From NCBI RefSeq assembly GCF_040054535.1, contig NC_090785.1:17857001-17921000 (forward strand): a stretch of DNA of 64,000 nucleotides. Direction: 5' to 3'. Position numbers and translations under genes: made by a program. Positions 10,841 through 22,467 of this stretch are shown here, in pieces. Source of the stretch: Antennarius striatus (Eukaryota > Chordata > Actinopteri > Lophiiformes > Antennariidae). Every line of letters starts with the position of its first letter. The stretch's first letter is position 1. The notes beneath the pieces were generated by a model, which was not told the origin of the DNA, made no database searches, and saw only the letters and a list, made by a program, of their open reading frames with translations.

Positions 10841-11361
10841 GCATAAACGTGCTTTATTTCCAGCATTTGTAAGGTGTTTACACATTTTTAGTTGCCGAAT
10901 TAAATCACCAAATTTTTTTTTTTATGAAAGAAGAAATATTTTATAACAGTTTTAAGGTTGTCGTTTTGACCTCAAGATGTAAGTGGAGAAAACCCACATT
11001 TAAGACAAAAGCGATGGCGGAAGCAGGCAGAGGGACGCGGCTCGGTTTTTACAGGGATGGATGTGCGCTGGTGTGAATAAAATCCTAATTAAACCGCGGA
11101 TTAGGTTGAAACGTTAAACCGAGGAGAACAACAAACATGTCGAACATGGAGGGCATCCTTTTCTGTGTCATCGAGCAGTACATCGGTACCGAGCAGTAGC
11201 AGGAGCTGATCAGCTTCTCCTGACAACAGATGGATTCGTTTAGTCATTCACCGATGATGGAGAGTGACTGTAGATAATTTAAGACAGCTCACCTAATTTG
11301 ATTATGGTGGAAATTATTTTTCTTACTCACACTGTGGAATTAGTCATTGTTCTCTGAAATG

Positions 11362-11406
11362 AAATGTGATGAAGAGGAAAAGGCAGAAAAGACCAAAGTG
11401 ATGGAG
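11362..11406 (+). pseudogene. chmp1b: chmp1b relic exon 2 (KCDxEEKAEK segment)
   Basis: Fifteen codons remain in frame and match the acidic/basic helix of CHMP1B, followed by a GTTGGC donor-like sequence at the expected exon boundary. Confidence 0.75.
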
Positions 11407-11508
11407 GTTGGCTTGTTAAATTGTGAATTCACCATAAAGCAGGATCCAGGATTAGTCTGGGCTATAATCTGGATTAAGTATCTACTCCCCATTTGATTTA
11501 TTTCTCAG

Positions 11509-11650
11509 GCTATCCAGAAGGGCCACATGGAGGCAGTGAGGATCCATCCAGAGTATGCAATCTGTCAGAAGCATCTATCCATTGATGTCTTGAGGATGAG
11601 AACAGGTGTGGATGGTGAAGGTTCAAAGGTCAGGCCAGCAGGCCAGTGCA
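11509..11650 (+). pseudogene. chmp1b: chmp1b relic exon 3 (AIQKGxMExxRIH segment)
   Basis: After the TTTCTCAG acceptor, 44 codons stay open and align colinearly with CHMP1B through the LRM and RVDAVAARVQTA region. Several invariant residues are changed (for example HAENAIR has become HPEYAIC). No clear donor follows. Confidence 0.8.
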
Positions 11651-12109
11651 GAAAACGAATCTAATCTGTAATCATAAACCCATGTGTCAGAAAACATGGT
11701 ACAGTGAATTTGAAATTATTTTTGTCAATATTCACTTCAATATGAATGTACAAAGACAAAATATTAAATCATCAAACCGTTGAGCTTTATCTACTTTTGG
11801 TTCATTCACCTGCAGCATAGTCTAGAAAAGTTTGCAGAGCATCATATTTGTCATAAGTACTGCTGTGTCACCTTTTGTTTTAACACCTGTCAGCCAACAT
11901 TTGGGAAGAGAGGAGACAAACTGTCAAATTTTTGAAAGTGAAACTGTCCCATTTTTTGTGTGGCATGAGTTCGTTTACACGCGTCTGTGCTTTGAGAAAT
12001 GCAGCCATATTTGAACATAATTTTTATGTCTTCACAGTAAGACAATAGTCATACCTGGAGACATTATGTTCTTAAGGTTGTCTACCTCTGTATGCATGTT
12101 CAACTTCTC

Positions 12110-12475
12110 TTATGTCCATCTGTCCCAGTCCTGTTGACTCAGGACAGCCTTGATGGACGTCCTTCAGATTTGGTACAAACACTCAACTGATCTCATGATA
12201 AACGTAGAATTTGATGTTCAAAAGTCATTGTGACCTTCCAAAACATGTTTTCCGCCATAATCCAGGAATTCATACACTAATGATGACAGATGACTAATGG
12301 GATAAAATGATAATGGTTTATATTTAAAAGTCAAAGGTCAATTTACCTTTGACATGAAAATGTTCTGCAAAACACTTTCCTGGCGTTACTCACTATGTCA
12401 AGGGAACACACAAGGAGAATGTTCTCATATTTCAGTCAAATGCAGATGCAGTCTGAATTACAGAGATTCGCTTTG
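12110..12475. repeat. Probable old interspersed repeat
   Basis: The stretch has the feel of a high-copy teleost repeat (CATTGTGACCTTCCAAAACATG, ATAATCCAGGAATTCATACAC, GTCAAAGGTCAATT), but I cannot assign a family without a library search. It lies in a chmp1b relic intron. Confidence 0.35.
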
Positions 12476-13049
12476 GTTGTTCACCTTGAAACTGTGGTGA
12501 CTGTATAATTTTAATATTTGGTGCTTCTTTACAGCGTTTATTTGAAGAATTCTAGTCAACCATAAGCTCACTGATTTTAGTAGTAATGAGCTTCAGGCGG
12601 TTGTTGCTGCAGCAGGTAGAGATGGTGTTTATCAGGCACTACATACAGTATGTCATGAACCCGTCACACATGGATGCAGTGGTCATACATCCATGGAAAT
12701 AATTCTGTTTGATCACACGGTGAACCTCTCCTCATTGCTTTTAGATGGCAGAGCTTTTTGAGCCTAAACCTTTTACTCAGTGATGATAGAATCACCTGGT
12801 ACGATTGTTGTCCCCATTCCTAATTGTTTGAAATGTTACCGGCATTATATTTAAATTTAACATATACTTCCAGTGTATATTTCATATATTTTTGCAGATT
12901 ATACTTGAATATTGTGTATTTAAACTGTTTCAGTTTGAGTTATGTCGAAAGGTGCACAGATCTGATGTTCCGTTCATTTAATTTTTAAACAGCGTTTTAC
13001 ACTTTTTAAGTACTCCTTTGAAATCATATACAGTATGTGTGTGCCCCCC

Positions 13050-13057
13050 TCTCTCTC

Positions 13058-13133
<76 letters not shown>

Positions 13134-13161
13134 TATATATTTAGATATAGATACAGATATA

Positions 13162-13217
<56 letters not shown>

Positions 13218-13218
13218 C
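13050..13218. repeat. Compound microsatellite (CT)n-(TA)n-(TG)n
   Basis: A short CT run, about 70 bp of TA, a spacer, then about 50 bp of TG. Directly visible. Confidence 0.95.
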
Positions 13219-14289
13219 ACACATACATACTGTCGTCATCATCCAGAATAATGGCTTCTTTTTTTATTGTTTTTATTTTAGGAATTATTCAAGTTAGACC
13301 AAACTTCCAAAGATCATATTTCATTGTGTCTGCAAGTTTATGACTATTACTTATTTCCCTACCTCTGATCATTATTATGCCCAGTACTTTCTATGTATTA
13401 TTGCATTATTATTGCAGCATAGTAAACAAGTCCAGTTTATTATCCCTACCACTTCCTGTCTTACTTGTATACACCTGTCTTTAAAATGGCCCCTCTGTTC
13501 ACTGACAAAAATGTTAGAAATAAAAAAACTTTTATCTCATAGTAATAATTCTGATATGAGGACATGTTTAGTAGATGTTGGTTCGCATATTTAGAAAATA
13601 TTTTACTGAACATGTACTTTGTACCAGATGTTTTTGAAATATTTTTTAAATGTCTTATTTTGGATGGTGAAGAGCTGCAGAGACCAACTGTTGGAGGGCC
13701 ATAAATCCACAGATAACCTTCTTTAAGATGACTGCCATCAAAGGTCCCACGCAAGGTAAAGCAAGGTGATGAGAGAGAAAAGGCATCCAAACAAAAAGCC
13801 ACCAATTACATGATGTCATTAGATATGCTTTAAAGTTTAGGCTTTTACCTCTTTTCTTTTTTTACGAAAGTGACAAAAATTGCTATAATTCAAATTCACT
13901 CAGGGATTGATGTAATTTCATAATTTCATAATGGTGTCTGCAGAAATGGAATCCAGAGACGAGATGGCATACTTGAAAACAAGTCTTTGACTCTCTGTAT
14001 GTTCTTTTAATGATGCTCTCTGTCTCAGGAACCATTACACTACAGCAAAAAAATGTATTCCACTACTGGGAGGTTGGGTTGATGAGATTAGTCGTCAGTC
14101 AGCATCAGTCTTAAAATATCAGGGATGCGTTAGGAGATTACACAGGACAGTGAGTGGTTGATAGGGTAGAAGTGACACCTAGTGGGAGCATTTGGGTACT
14201 GCACTTTGGACAATGACTGACAGGATTCATTTAACCTCCAGCTGAATATTTTTTGGAATTTTGTTTCCTCTCTTATATTTTTGCTGTGG

Positions 14290-14397
14290 ATCTCTGTCCA
14301 ACATGACACGTTTGACAGTCGGTTTGAAACTCTTGACATACAGACAGCCCCGATGGCAGACACAATGGGTAACACCACCGCTCTGACAGCAGCTCAG
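14290..14397 (+). pseudogene. chmp1b: chmp1b relic exon (DKFEHQFETLDVQT to TTPQ segment)
   Basis: Thirty-six in-frame codons match ISALMDKFEHQFETLDVQ and the following MEDTMSSTTTLTTPQ block of CHMP1B with scattered changes. The donor CAG|GTAAGC is intact. The upstream acceptor is not recognisable. Confidence 0.85.
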
Positions 14398-14805
14398 GTA
14401 AGCACCGTCCTTTAGCAATGGGGGAATCTTATAAAGATGACTTATGAAAGAGGTCTTAACATCACACATAACTCTGAATCATTCAAACATGAAATAACTG
14501 ATTGTTGGTTGGTCTGTTGCGTGAAGTGGGTTTGCTGTTGCAAAAACAGCCAAACATTAAAAAGTCACACAGACTAATGCATTAAGGGCTTTATTTCAGT
14601 GACTCTCAGATTAAAGGCTCAGAATAAATCTCTTTTGTTGTTTTCATGGTTCCCTTTTAAATACGAAATGAAAAAACAGCTAGCAAAATACTGTTGTGTG
14701 GTCGGAATGAGTTCTATGATTTTTATTCTCTTTAAGAGTGCAGAAAACAAGTAGATTTAATGGTGTAACTGTTCCTGTGGGGGTTTTTTTTTTTCTTCTT
14801 TAAAG

Positions 14806-14878
14806 TTTGGATCTCAACCTGGAGCTCCCTTCAGGCCAAACTTCCTCACCGACTTTATCCACGGCTTCAGCAGAGTAG
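14806..14878 (+). pseudogene. chmp1b: chmp1b relic exon (GLDLNxELPxGQT to ASAE segment)
   Basis: The frame starting at 14807 reads LDLNLELPSGQT and ends ASAE followed by TAG. In CHMP1B the next residue is Gln, so a C-to-T change created the stop. The donor GTAGTA follows at once. Confidence 0.82.
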
Positions 14879-15339
14879 GTAGTACATCCACTGTACAGAC
14901 ACATGACCTAGCTGATAAGTAAAAGTAAGATTCCATCATCACCTCTCTTCAGAGGCAGAGAGAGCTCCTGAATCACGCATAAGTTCTGACATTCATGATG
15001 TTTCGCAATGAACACAAATATATAATAATACAAATTCAGAAAAGCAAGCAGCTCAGTGTATTTCTCCCTTGTCAATCTGTCCTCTCACAATGTTCACTAC
15101 AATATCTGTTTCACTGAAAACAGTTTGTAGTTTCTGATGGAGAGTAGTGGATAAACACAAAGGAAAGCTATTTATTTTGCTCTTAGCACCTTTCTCTGCC
15201 AACAATGAGTGTGGAGAACAGTGTGATCACTCAGATCTGAGTGGATAAGGTGATATCTTGATACTTTCTCTCTTTTTTTTTTTTTTTACAAACCACAAGT
15301 AGCATTTATTTAAGAATCTTAATTTAACCTTGAAGGAGA

Positions 15340-15665
15340 TCACCATTGTACTACTTCTTTGCCCAGTCCTCCCCAGACCTCCCTGTTCACATATGACCAC
15401 ATGTCCACACACATCTCCATCAATACCATCAATAATTTTGAAGTTTGCTGATGACACAACTATTATTGTGGTGATGAGACATGTGGTCAGGTCAAAACCC
15501 TGGCATCTTAGTGCCAGGACAATAACCTCATTCTGAATGTCAGCAAAATCAAGGAACTGAGTTTGGATTACAGGAAGACACAGGCTGAAGACCAGAGCAA
15601 CTGCTCTGTGTGAATGTTGTGCACATGACAATAAAGTACTGTATTGATTGATTGATTGATTAACA
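15340..15665 (+). mobile_element. L2/CR1-like LINE fragment (RT remnant and 3' tail)
   Basis: A short open piece contains LKFADDTTII, the YADD-type reverse transcriptase motif of L2/CR1/Rex1 LINEs. Broken RT sequence follows, then the tail CACATGACAATAAAG and four TTGA units. The piece is 5'-truncated, inactive, and lies in the last intron of the chmp1b relic. Confidence 0.7.
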
Positions 15666-15874
15666 CGGTCAATGTTGGGAAAGAAACAGCAAATGCTTTA
15701 CATCCAGTGAAGTCTGTACAGGGGTAATTTACTTCTACTTGTACCTGAAGAGGCTTTTACTTTATGCAGAGCTACAGCTGCTGATGTTAGAAGAGAGGTA
15801 AGACATTTGAATTTTTTTTCAAATTTTATATACTGGGATGATCCCCTAGGGGAAATTAATAGTACACTGTAATT

Positions 15875-16040
15875 AATAAATAAGTAAATAAATAAATAAA
15901 TAAATACATACATACATACATACATACATACATACATACATACATACATACATACATACATACATACATACATACATACATACATACATACATACATACA
16001 TACATACATACATACATACATACATAAATAAATAAATGTT
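15875..16040. repeat. (AAAT)n and (CATA)n tetranucleotide array
   Basis: About 30 bp of AAAT units, then about 120 bp of perfect CATA units, then AAAT again. The mirror-like arrangement is directly visible. Confidence 0.95.
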
Positions 16041-16082
16041 ACAGTTCCCTGTAACACACCCACACACGCCTGTAAGCACGCA

Positions 16083-16308
16083 ATGGGAGGTAGAGTGGCG
16101 GGAAGTTCCTTCTTGATGAGGATTGAGCAGCTAGTAAGGGGGTCGACGCCTTGCTCAAGGGTGCCTCGGCAGTGCTCTGGAGGTGAGCTGACACCTCCCA
16201 GTGTCAGCTCACGCTCTGGGGGGGCTGGACGAGAGCAGGAATCGAACCGCCGATCTTGGGGACGTTGGACGACCCGCTCTACCGCTGAGCCACTGCCGCC
16301 CCAACATT
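16083..16308 (-). mobile_element. tRNA-derived SINE
   Basis: On the minus strand it starts GGGGCGGCAGTGGCTCAG, contains a good A box (TGGCTCAGCGGTAGAG) and a B box (GGTTCGATTCC), followed by a non-tRNA body with GAGCAAGGCGTCGACCCC. This is the layout of fish tRNA-derived SINEs. A perfect 12-bp hairpin (16183-16212) lies in the body. It is inserted in the last intron of the chmp1b relic. Confidence 0.85.
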
Positions 16309-16386
16309 GTGGTTTTTAAAAACGGACTCATTTTGAGGAGGAAATATTTTTTCTTTTTGGTGTTTTTCATGTGTTTATGTCACCAG

Positions 16387-16458
16387 GATGAGCTCTTCAG
16401 ACTACTGGGCATCAGAACAACACGTTACACGACCACGCCAGAAGGAGAGAAAAAATAA
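16387..16458 (+). pseudogene. chmp1b: chmp1b relic last exon (DELSQRL segment)
   Basis: After the acceptor CACCAG the sequence starts GATGAGCTC (DEL). A one-base loss then shifts the frame relative to SQRLARLRDQ. This segment normally forms the C-terminal MIT-interacting motif, so the relic could not bind MIT-domain partners. Confidence 0.75.
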
Positions 16459-17664
16459 AAGGAAGACAAGCCAAAAAATAGCTGCCACATTCTTTAAACT
16501 TCTGATACGATAATGGTAAGCTGTAGCGCTGTAGCTCTTAATTATAAGGTTTCACGCCCATATTCCTGACTGACATTTATGACACAGTTACTCAAAAGAA
16601 ATGTTTAATAACTAATACCTGTTCTTCATTATAACGGAGAGCTTGTTTGTGTTCTGTTTGTTCTCATTTCATTTTACTAAAACATGTTATTTCTCATAAT
16701 TTCCCCATAAATGGGGGCTCATACTAACTGTTTATTTCCAGTTTGGTTTAGCAAAAACATTTTGGTTTTTGCTGCACGTTGCAGTAAGCACTGCAGCGGT
16801 ACACATGTTGTCATCTCATTAAAAGACTTGAATACGTTTAATTTGCTTTTGCTGTGTTTATTTCTGTTTTGGAACAGGTTTGCATCCCTGCCTTCTCTCT
16901 GCCCCCCCCTTTTTTTCCCCCATCTCACCCCTCCTCTCTCTCCTCCAACAGGGAACAGATGAGAGGTCAAAGGTGTCACCTGTAGAGGAAGCACCTTCTG
17001 CCGCTCGCATGCCAGCGTCTCATTACAAATGCACACATACTGAATTCACCATCTCCCATGGGGGGTGGAGGGTGGGGGGAGGCCAGGCTCAGCTGGGAGC
17101 CATTACAGGTGCTGTCCAAGCACACTCAAATATCTGTGCTTGAAGACACCGGCAGCCCCGTGGCTGGTGGAAGTCTTTCAGAGTGACGTGCTGCCACCTC
17201 TGACCTCTTTTGTGTCCTCCCTAATCATCATCAGCGCAAACTTAACTACGTTCACAATCATCATCATTGGCCCCAGACTGCACATCCCATGCACATATGT
17301 CTTAGAGTTACAAAAAAAAAATCAAAAAAATCTGTGATCCAGCAGCTGTCAGTCATTTCTTCCAGGAATCAGATCACCTGACATTTAAATTCCATTTCCC
17401 TGTGTTGCCATCTTTTTCCAGACTTAAGTGTCTGACTGTTAATTATGATTAAATGGAGTTAGTCTTTCACATCTGATGGGATGCTCCTTCTAGATGTTCT
17501 GGAGATGGCTCTTCTATGAGCGCTGCGGTGGCGTTGATACCGACTGGCTTCTTCCCGCTCCTTGAAGAGTGGTTCTCGCTGACAGGCGTGGATCCGGCGG
17601 GCTGGTGGTCCCGTCCCCCTGGCCCGAACTGTCTGCCGCTGCACGTGTGGAGAGCTGCTCAGAA

Positions 17665-17668
<4 letters not shown>

Positions 17669-17744
<76 letters not shown>
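17669..17744. repeat. (CA)n microsatellite
   Basis: About 75 bp of perfect CA units. Confidence 0.95.
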
Positions 17745-17747
<3 letters not shown>

Positions 17748-19298
17748 TTAATGCAAACTTATTCTCTGGTTCAGATTCTCGAAGATGATTTTGCTTCTCT
17801 GTTTTGTTAAAGTGAGTCGTCTTCAGACCAGCAGGCTAGTTGGAATATTTTATTTTTTTCTTTCTTTAATTTTTAGCAAATACTTCAATTAATAAAACAT
17901 ACTAACAAACAAATTAATGATAAAAAAAAAGAATTGTCCCTTGTTTTTTAATTTCTTTGATTTTAAAATTCCCATGTTCTCTATGATTAGTACAATAACT
18001 GCAGTGCGTTCTAATCAATGAATTAGAGGCTCTTCATTGCAGAAAGACATTTTGAAAGTTTTCCCCACTGTTGCAAAACCAAGAAAAATCACATTTTTCA
18101 AAATAAAATAAAAATTCCAGAAACAATGAAACATACCTGTACACGGGGGATGTGTACATAAAGTTCTATGACAAAATATTCACTAAACTTTTAGATAATG
18201 ACAAATCAAATCTTTCATCTCAGACAGATGAACCTAATTTTTATGTAAATTTAGACATAAAAAACAATAAAGTATAAAACTAGCCAAAACTTCAATGTCT
18301 GGTTTATGGGTAGAAATGATTTTTTAAAATTACATAAATATGATATATATTACAGGACGGTTTCCATTCATTCATTCATTCATTACAGTCTGTCAACATA
18401 GAGATAATATTATTGAATGTGTAGTTTTTATTTCCAAGCATATGGGTGTTTTTCTTCTTTGGTGTATTACCTGCTGTGTAATAAATTACATTTCTAGTCA
18501 CAATCTTGTCACAAATCAAATGGGAAAGTTTCATAAAATAAGGTTCTGGCTCTTTTTTTTTTTCCCTTACTCCTCTCCTCCGATACAAACGTGAAATATT
18601 CCATTACTATCCGTGAAAGGTCAGGTCAAACACAGGAAACCGAGCTGATTGGTTCTACTCGAATATCGATGGGCATGTGTGACCAATCGCTGCTGTGCGG
18701 AGCCCCCCCCCCCCAAGTTTCCATCTGCTGTCGCTGCTGCTGTTAAGTGTGTGTCTAATCGTTGCAACCTCTGGCTTTCCACAGTTTCCACTCTCCCGGT
18801 GACCGTTGCTTCCTGTCAGATATGTTAACCCTGCCTTTAATCAGTTTTATTGTCTCGTGCGCTCACACACACCCTTGGGCCGACACAGCTGACCCTATCC
18901 ATCCCCTCCCTGCAAGGGCACGCTTCATTTAGATTTCTCCTCACCCCAGCAGCCGCCCTGACATCTCTTCCAGTTAAACAACCTGTGAACAAGGGCGGGT
19001 AGCCACCTGATTCACTCCGTTGATGCTGTCCGTCAGTCTACGAACATACGTGCCAATCTTCATTATAGAATGAAGGATCATCAACTCATATTTGTTAATG
19101 TGATTGAATTAAACAGTCAGGTTTGTATCATGCTCCTCAAAGGTGTTAAAAGAAAGAATCAATGATGGGGGTATGTTCTTGTTTGGCGAAATGTATAGCC
19201 AATGAGCTAAAACAACATGTCTGTTTTGTCATTCAGTGCTATCAGGTCAAAAGTTTAATCATCAAGTACTCCATGTGCCTCAGCACTATATTGATTTA

Positions 19299-19535
19299 CA
19301 GTATTTTCCCCACTATAAGGCACACCTAAAAGCCTTTAATTTTCTCAATTTCTTATAATCCAATGTGCCTTATATATGAAAAAAGTTTAAAAACAGACCA
19401 TTCATTGAAGGTGAGTTCTCAGATGCATTGTATAATCCAGTGCACTTTATGTACGAAACTTTTTTTTTTTGGGATAGGCCATTCATTGAAGGTGCGTTTT
19501 ATAATCCAGTGCGCCTTATAGTGCGGAAAACACTG
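19299..19535. mobile_element. MITE, TA-flanked, CAGTATTTTCC ends (copy 1)
   Basis: The left end CAGTATTTTCCCCACTATAAGG and the right end, read on the other strand (CAGTGTTTTCCGCACTATAAGG), form terminal inverted repeats. Both ends are flanked by TA. CAG-starting ends with a TA duplication suggest a pogo/Tigger-type Tc1-mariner MITE. The interior has sub-repeats of CATTCATTGAAGGTG. A second copy lies at 39207-39431. Confidence 0.8.
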
Positions 19536-20290
19536 TAGTTCTAATTAATATACTATTTGTTTGCACCGTAACACACTAAACTAGGGGTAAAATTTGGAAT
19601 GTTGGCGGTGTTGCCTTTACACTTATTAGCATGTTGAAGTTACCATGCAGCACAAACCAACTGCATCCCAAAAGAGTTGCTAGAATGGCTTTAGTCTCCA
19701 TGATTGCTGATAGACTGCACGATTCTCAGCATTGTGTGGATATTGTGTGTCAATCAAAAGCCATTATTATTCCAGATCCAGTAAATGACATCTCCTTATT
19801 TGGCTTACTTCTCTCATTAAATCAGCAAAATGTGTTTAAAAGCCATCCATGTTGTTTCCTTTGCACAGGTTGCATGTTGAGATGTGCCTGAACTAAAATC
19901 TAACAATAACTTAATCCGTCTTATTAGTATTTATCCTGAAGCCTAAGTTTCACTTACTTCAGATTCAAATGCTGTAACTATATAACCATGTGTCTCAATC
20001 GGTGAAGTAACTCCAGATTATGATCTGAATTTGAAGGGTTAATAATGCATCACAGCTGACATGAGCTCCGTCTCCTGATAATGGTAGAAACAGGAAATGA
20101 GATCTATTAATAGGATTTATACCACTGGAATTATATTATTATTACTATGGCAGTGGATGTGACTGCTTGGGGCGTGTGTGTGTGTGTAAGTGTGTGTGTG
20201 GTGCATATGGTAAAACACTCTGTGGGTCTGCTGTTAGTCACACTCCTGCGTCTCAAATTGAATTAGCGTTGACAGCGAGCAGCACCAGCC

Positions 20291-20292
<2 letters not shown>

Positions 20293-20382
<90 letters not shown>

Positions 20383-20425
20383 CTGGGACACGAGCTGTTG
20401 GCGAATGTGTGTGTGTGTGTGTGTG
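20293..20425. repeat. (TG)n microsatellite, two blocks
   Basis: About 85 bp of TG at 20293-20379 and a shorter run at 20405-20425. Confidence 0.95.
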
Positions 20426-20949
20426 AAACCGAAAAGAGAGAGGCCCTGCCCTCCCTGAAATCAATTAAGCGAGTATAGGTTTGTAGTTTTGGGGTTGGAG
20501 TGGGGGTAGGGGGGCACATCCTGTAGAAAGCAGACCAGATAGACAGCACCATCTGGGGCAGCGGGCAGGTCGACCCTGGGCTGAGACATGAAAGACGTAG
20601 GGCACGAAGGAGAGGAGTGGAGAGTGCAGGCCAGCGTTAAATCACTCCTCTGTCGCTGCCCCGTGGCCTTTACCCCAGCCCCTCGTCTGCCACCCGATAC
20701 ATCACAACGGAGCATCGCTCGCCCTCAATCACTCCCCATCTCTCTCCTTATTCTCCCCTCTCTCTCTCTCTCTTTGCTGTATTTGTTGCAGGAGTGATAA
20801 CCTGTCATACACAGGAAACGAAAAGACGTAAGAGTGATCCATCCCTCCGTCAGCGATAGGGGCAAAGAGAAAAAGAATATCTCACATCTCTTGTTCCAGA
20901 AAGGGTTGATTTATAGGTCTGGACAAACTAATGCCAGAGAGTGGCCCTC

Positions 20950-20953
20950 ACAC

Positions 20954-21042
<89 letters not shown>
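20950..21042. repeat. Compound (TC)n-(AC)n microsatellite
   Basis: About 24 bp of TC followed directly by about 66 bp of AC. Confidence 0.95.
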
Positions 21043-21044
<2 letters not shown>

Positions 21045-21770
21045 CATGCACCTGTAGAGTCCCCCTCGTTGGCCCCTCAGGGGGAAGGAATGAACACACT
21101 CTCTGTTTTAGGGGGAGAAGTGGCCGAGTGTGATGGACAGCCGGGGTCAGAGTGTGCGTTGTGTTTGTTGGCCATGAGTGGAGTGCTGACAACCACCCCG
21201 CACTCAAGGAGCCACTGATGACAAAAGAGTCAACGGAACGGGTGAAGGTAAGGAAAGGGAATTAGATTAAGAGGCCCCTAGTAAAACATGATAATTCATG
21301 TAAGTTTTAAGTTATACCAATGGTGGTTTTAACATACAGGAATATAGGAGCAGCAGTGATGGGGGAAGGAATCAAATACTTCAGTCATGCAAAAGTATCA
21401 GGACCCTCATAAAAGAAAAAAATCTAAACTTTGCAGCAACGAGTCTCAGTAACTGTTCTATGAACACTGCAATACAAAATAATTGAACACATGTTAACAT
21501 GGAACAGGTTTTCTTTACCTACAACACAAAAAAATGTTACTTTAATGTTGTTATTTTTTTATTTCAGTAAAAGTATTACAAGCAAACACCAAACTGTATG
21601 TACAGTATATACCGCCATAAATGAAACTCCATGCATAGTGTAGGTGCAGTTACACAAGTGTTTGCAGTTGAGCAACGTATGGTACCCAGTGGACGACATT
21701 GTTGGATCAGTCTTATGGATAAAGTAACATCCAAAAGATAATACTGTAGTTTTATCCGTTAAAGTAAATC

Positions 21771-21820
21771 ATGTTCTAACTGTTATTTGCCGTATTTGTG
21801 GCAAAGAACAGTTAGAACAT
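21771..21820. repeat. Inverted repeat, 21-bp stem with 8-nt loop
   Basis: The left arm 21771-21791 and the right arm 21800-21820 are reverse complements except for one mismatch (A at the position pairing with G). The core of the arm is GTTCTAACTGTT. Next to it lie further AAAGTAAAT direct repeats and a long TA array. Confidence 0.9.
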
Positions 21821-21914
21821 ATACTTAATAAAGTAAATATATGCTTTAATTAAGTATATATGTACTTTATATTTACAGTATATATTGCATATATACAGTA
21901 TATATACAGTATAT

Positions 21915-21919
21915 ATACA

Positions 21920-22007
<88 letters not shown>

Positions 22008-22008
22008 G
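21915..22008. repeat. (TA)n microsatellite
   Basis: About 90 bp of TA, preceded by ACAGTATATAT sub-repeats. Confidence 0.95.
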
Positions 22009-22329
22009 CATTTTTAATCTGTATATTTTATTAAAAAGTCATATTCTGAGTGAAAAGGTTCAATCATAAATGTAATTTCAAATCTAAACAGTACTGTAAT
22101 TTAAATCAAGCAAAAATGATGGTCAGGTTCGTCCTGCAGTTTATTTTTGTAATTTTTTTTGTAATTTGTTAATTTCCCTCCTTAAGGGATCAATAAAGTT
22201 GTACTTTACTCTGTCTCTACTCTCTCTGTTGATAATGAACACATAATGCAGAAGTCTTTGCTTCACGAAACCAAAACGTATGAAACTAAATAAGTGATAC
22301 GCGAGAGAAAGAACAAAACAAGCTCTTTG

Positions 22330-22467
<138 letters not shown>

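Larger units (their letters stand above)
10440..11136. promoter_or_regulatory. CpG-rich promoter-like tract between tent5d and the chmp1b relic
   Basis: The tract holds two perfect TGACGTCA cAMP-response elements (10476-10483 and 10589-10596). Between them CTATTTATAG (10522-10531) fits both a TATA box and the MEF2 consensus CTA(A/T)4TAG. Further right, TGCGCATGCGCA (10829-10840) is a perfect palindromic NRF1 site. An ATGGCGGAAG context near 11024 includes an ETS-type GGAA. These are hallmarks of an active vertebrate promoter. It sits head-to-head between tent5d (left) and the chmp1b relic (right) and could be the old chmp1b promoter, a tent5d promoter, or both. Confidence 0.5.
11137..16458 (+). 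pseudogene. chmp1b: Intron-bearing chmp1b-like pseudogene (ESCRT-III subunit relic)
   Basis: CHMP1 proteins are ESCRT-III subunits used in membrane scission. Five or six separate segments match CHMP1B in order. 11137-11199 has the start MSNME, then loses similarity and hits a TAG at 11197. 11362-11406 reads KCDEEEKAEKTK (CHMP1B: KCDKEEKAEKAK). 11509-11640, after an intact TTTCTCAG acceptor, starts AIQKGHMEAVRIH and ends in RVDAVAARVQTA-like sequence. 14290-14397 contains DTFDSRFETLDIQT and DTMGNTTALTAAQ, then an intact GTAAGC donor. 14806-14878 contains LDLNLELPSGQT and ASAE, then TAG where Gln (CAG) is expected. 16387-16458 starts with DELFRLL, one base out of register with DELSQRL. The segment for VTKSMAGVVKSMD and the NQVDMLL-MADEAG stretch were not found. 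Introns prove it is not a processed copy. The stops, lost splice sites and missing exons indicate a dead gene, although transcription as an lncRNA is possible. Confidence 0.82.

Noticed and set aside
16240-16305. A real tRNA gene on the minus strand
   Set aside because: The A and B boxes are present but the sequence cannot form a normal acceptor stem and continues into a SINE body.
16201-16458. 85-codon ORF joining the SINE and the last chmp1b segment
   Set aside because: The first part is SINE sequence. Only the part after 16387 matches CHMP1B and it is frameshifted.
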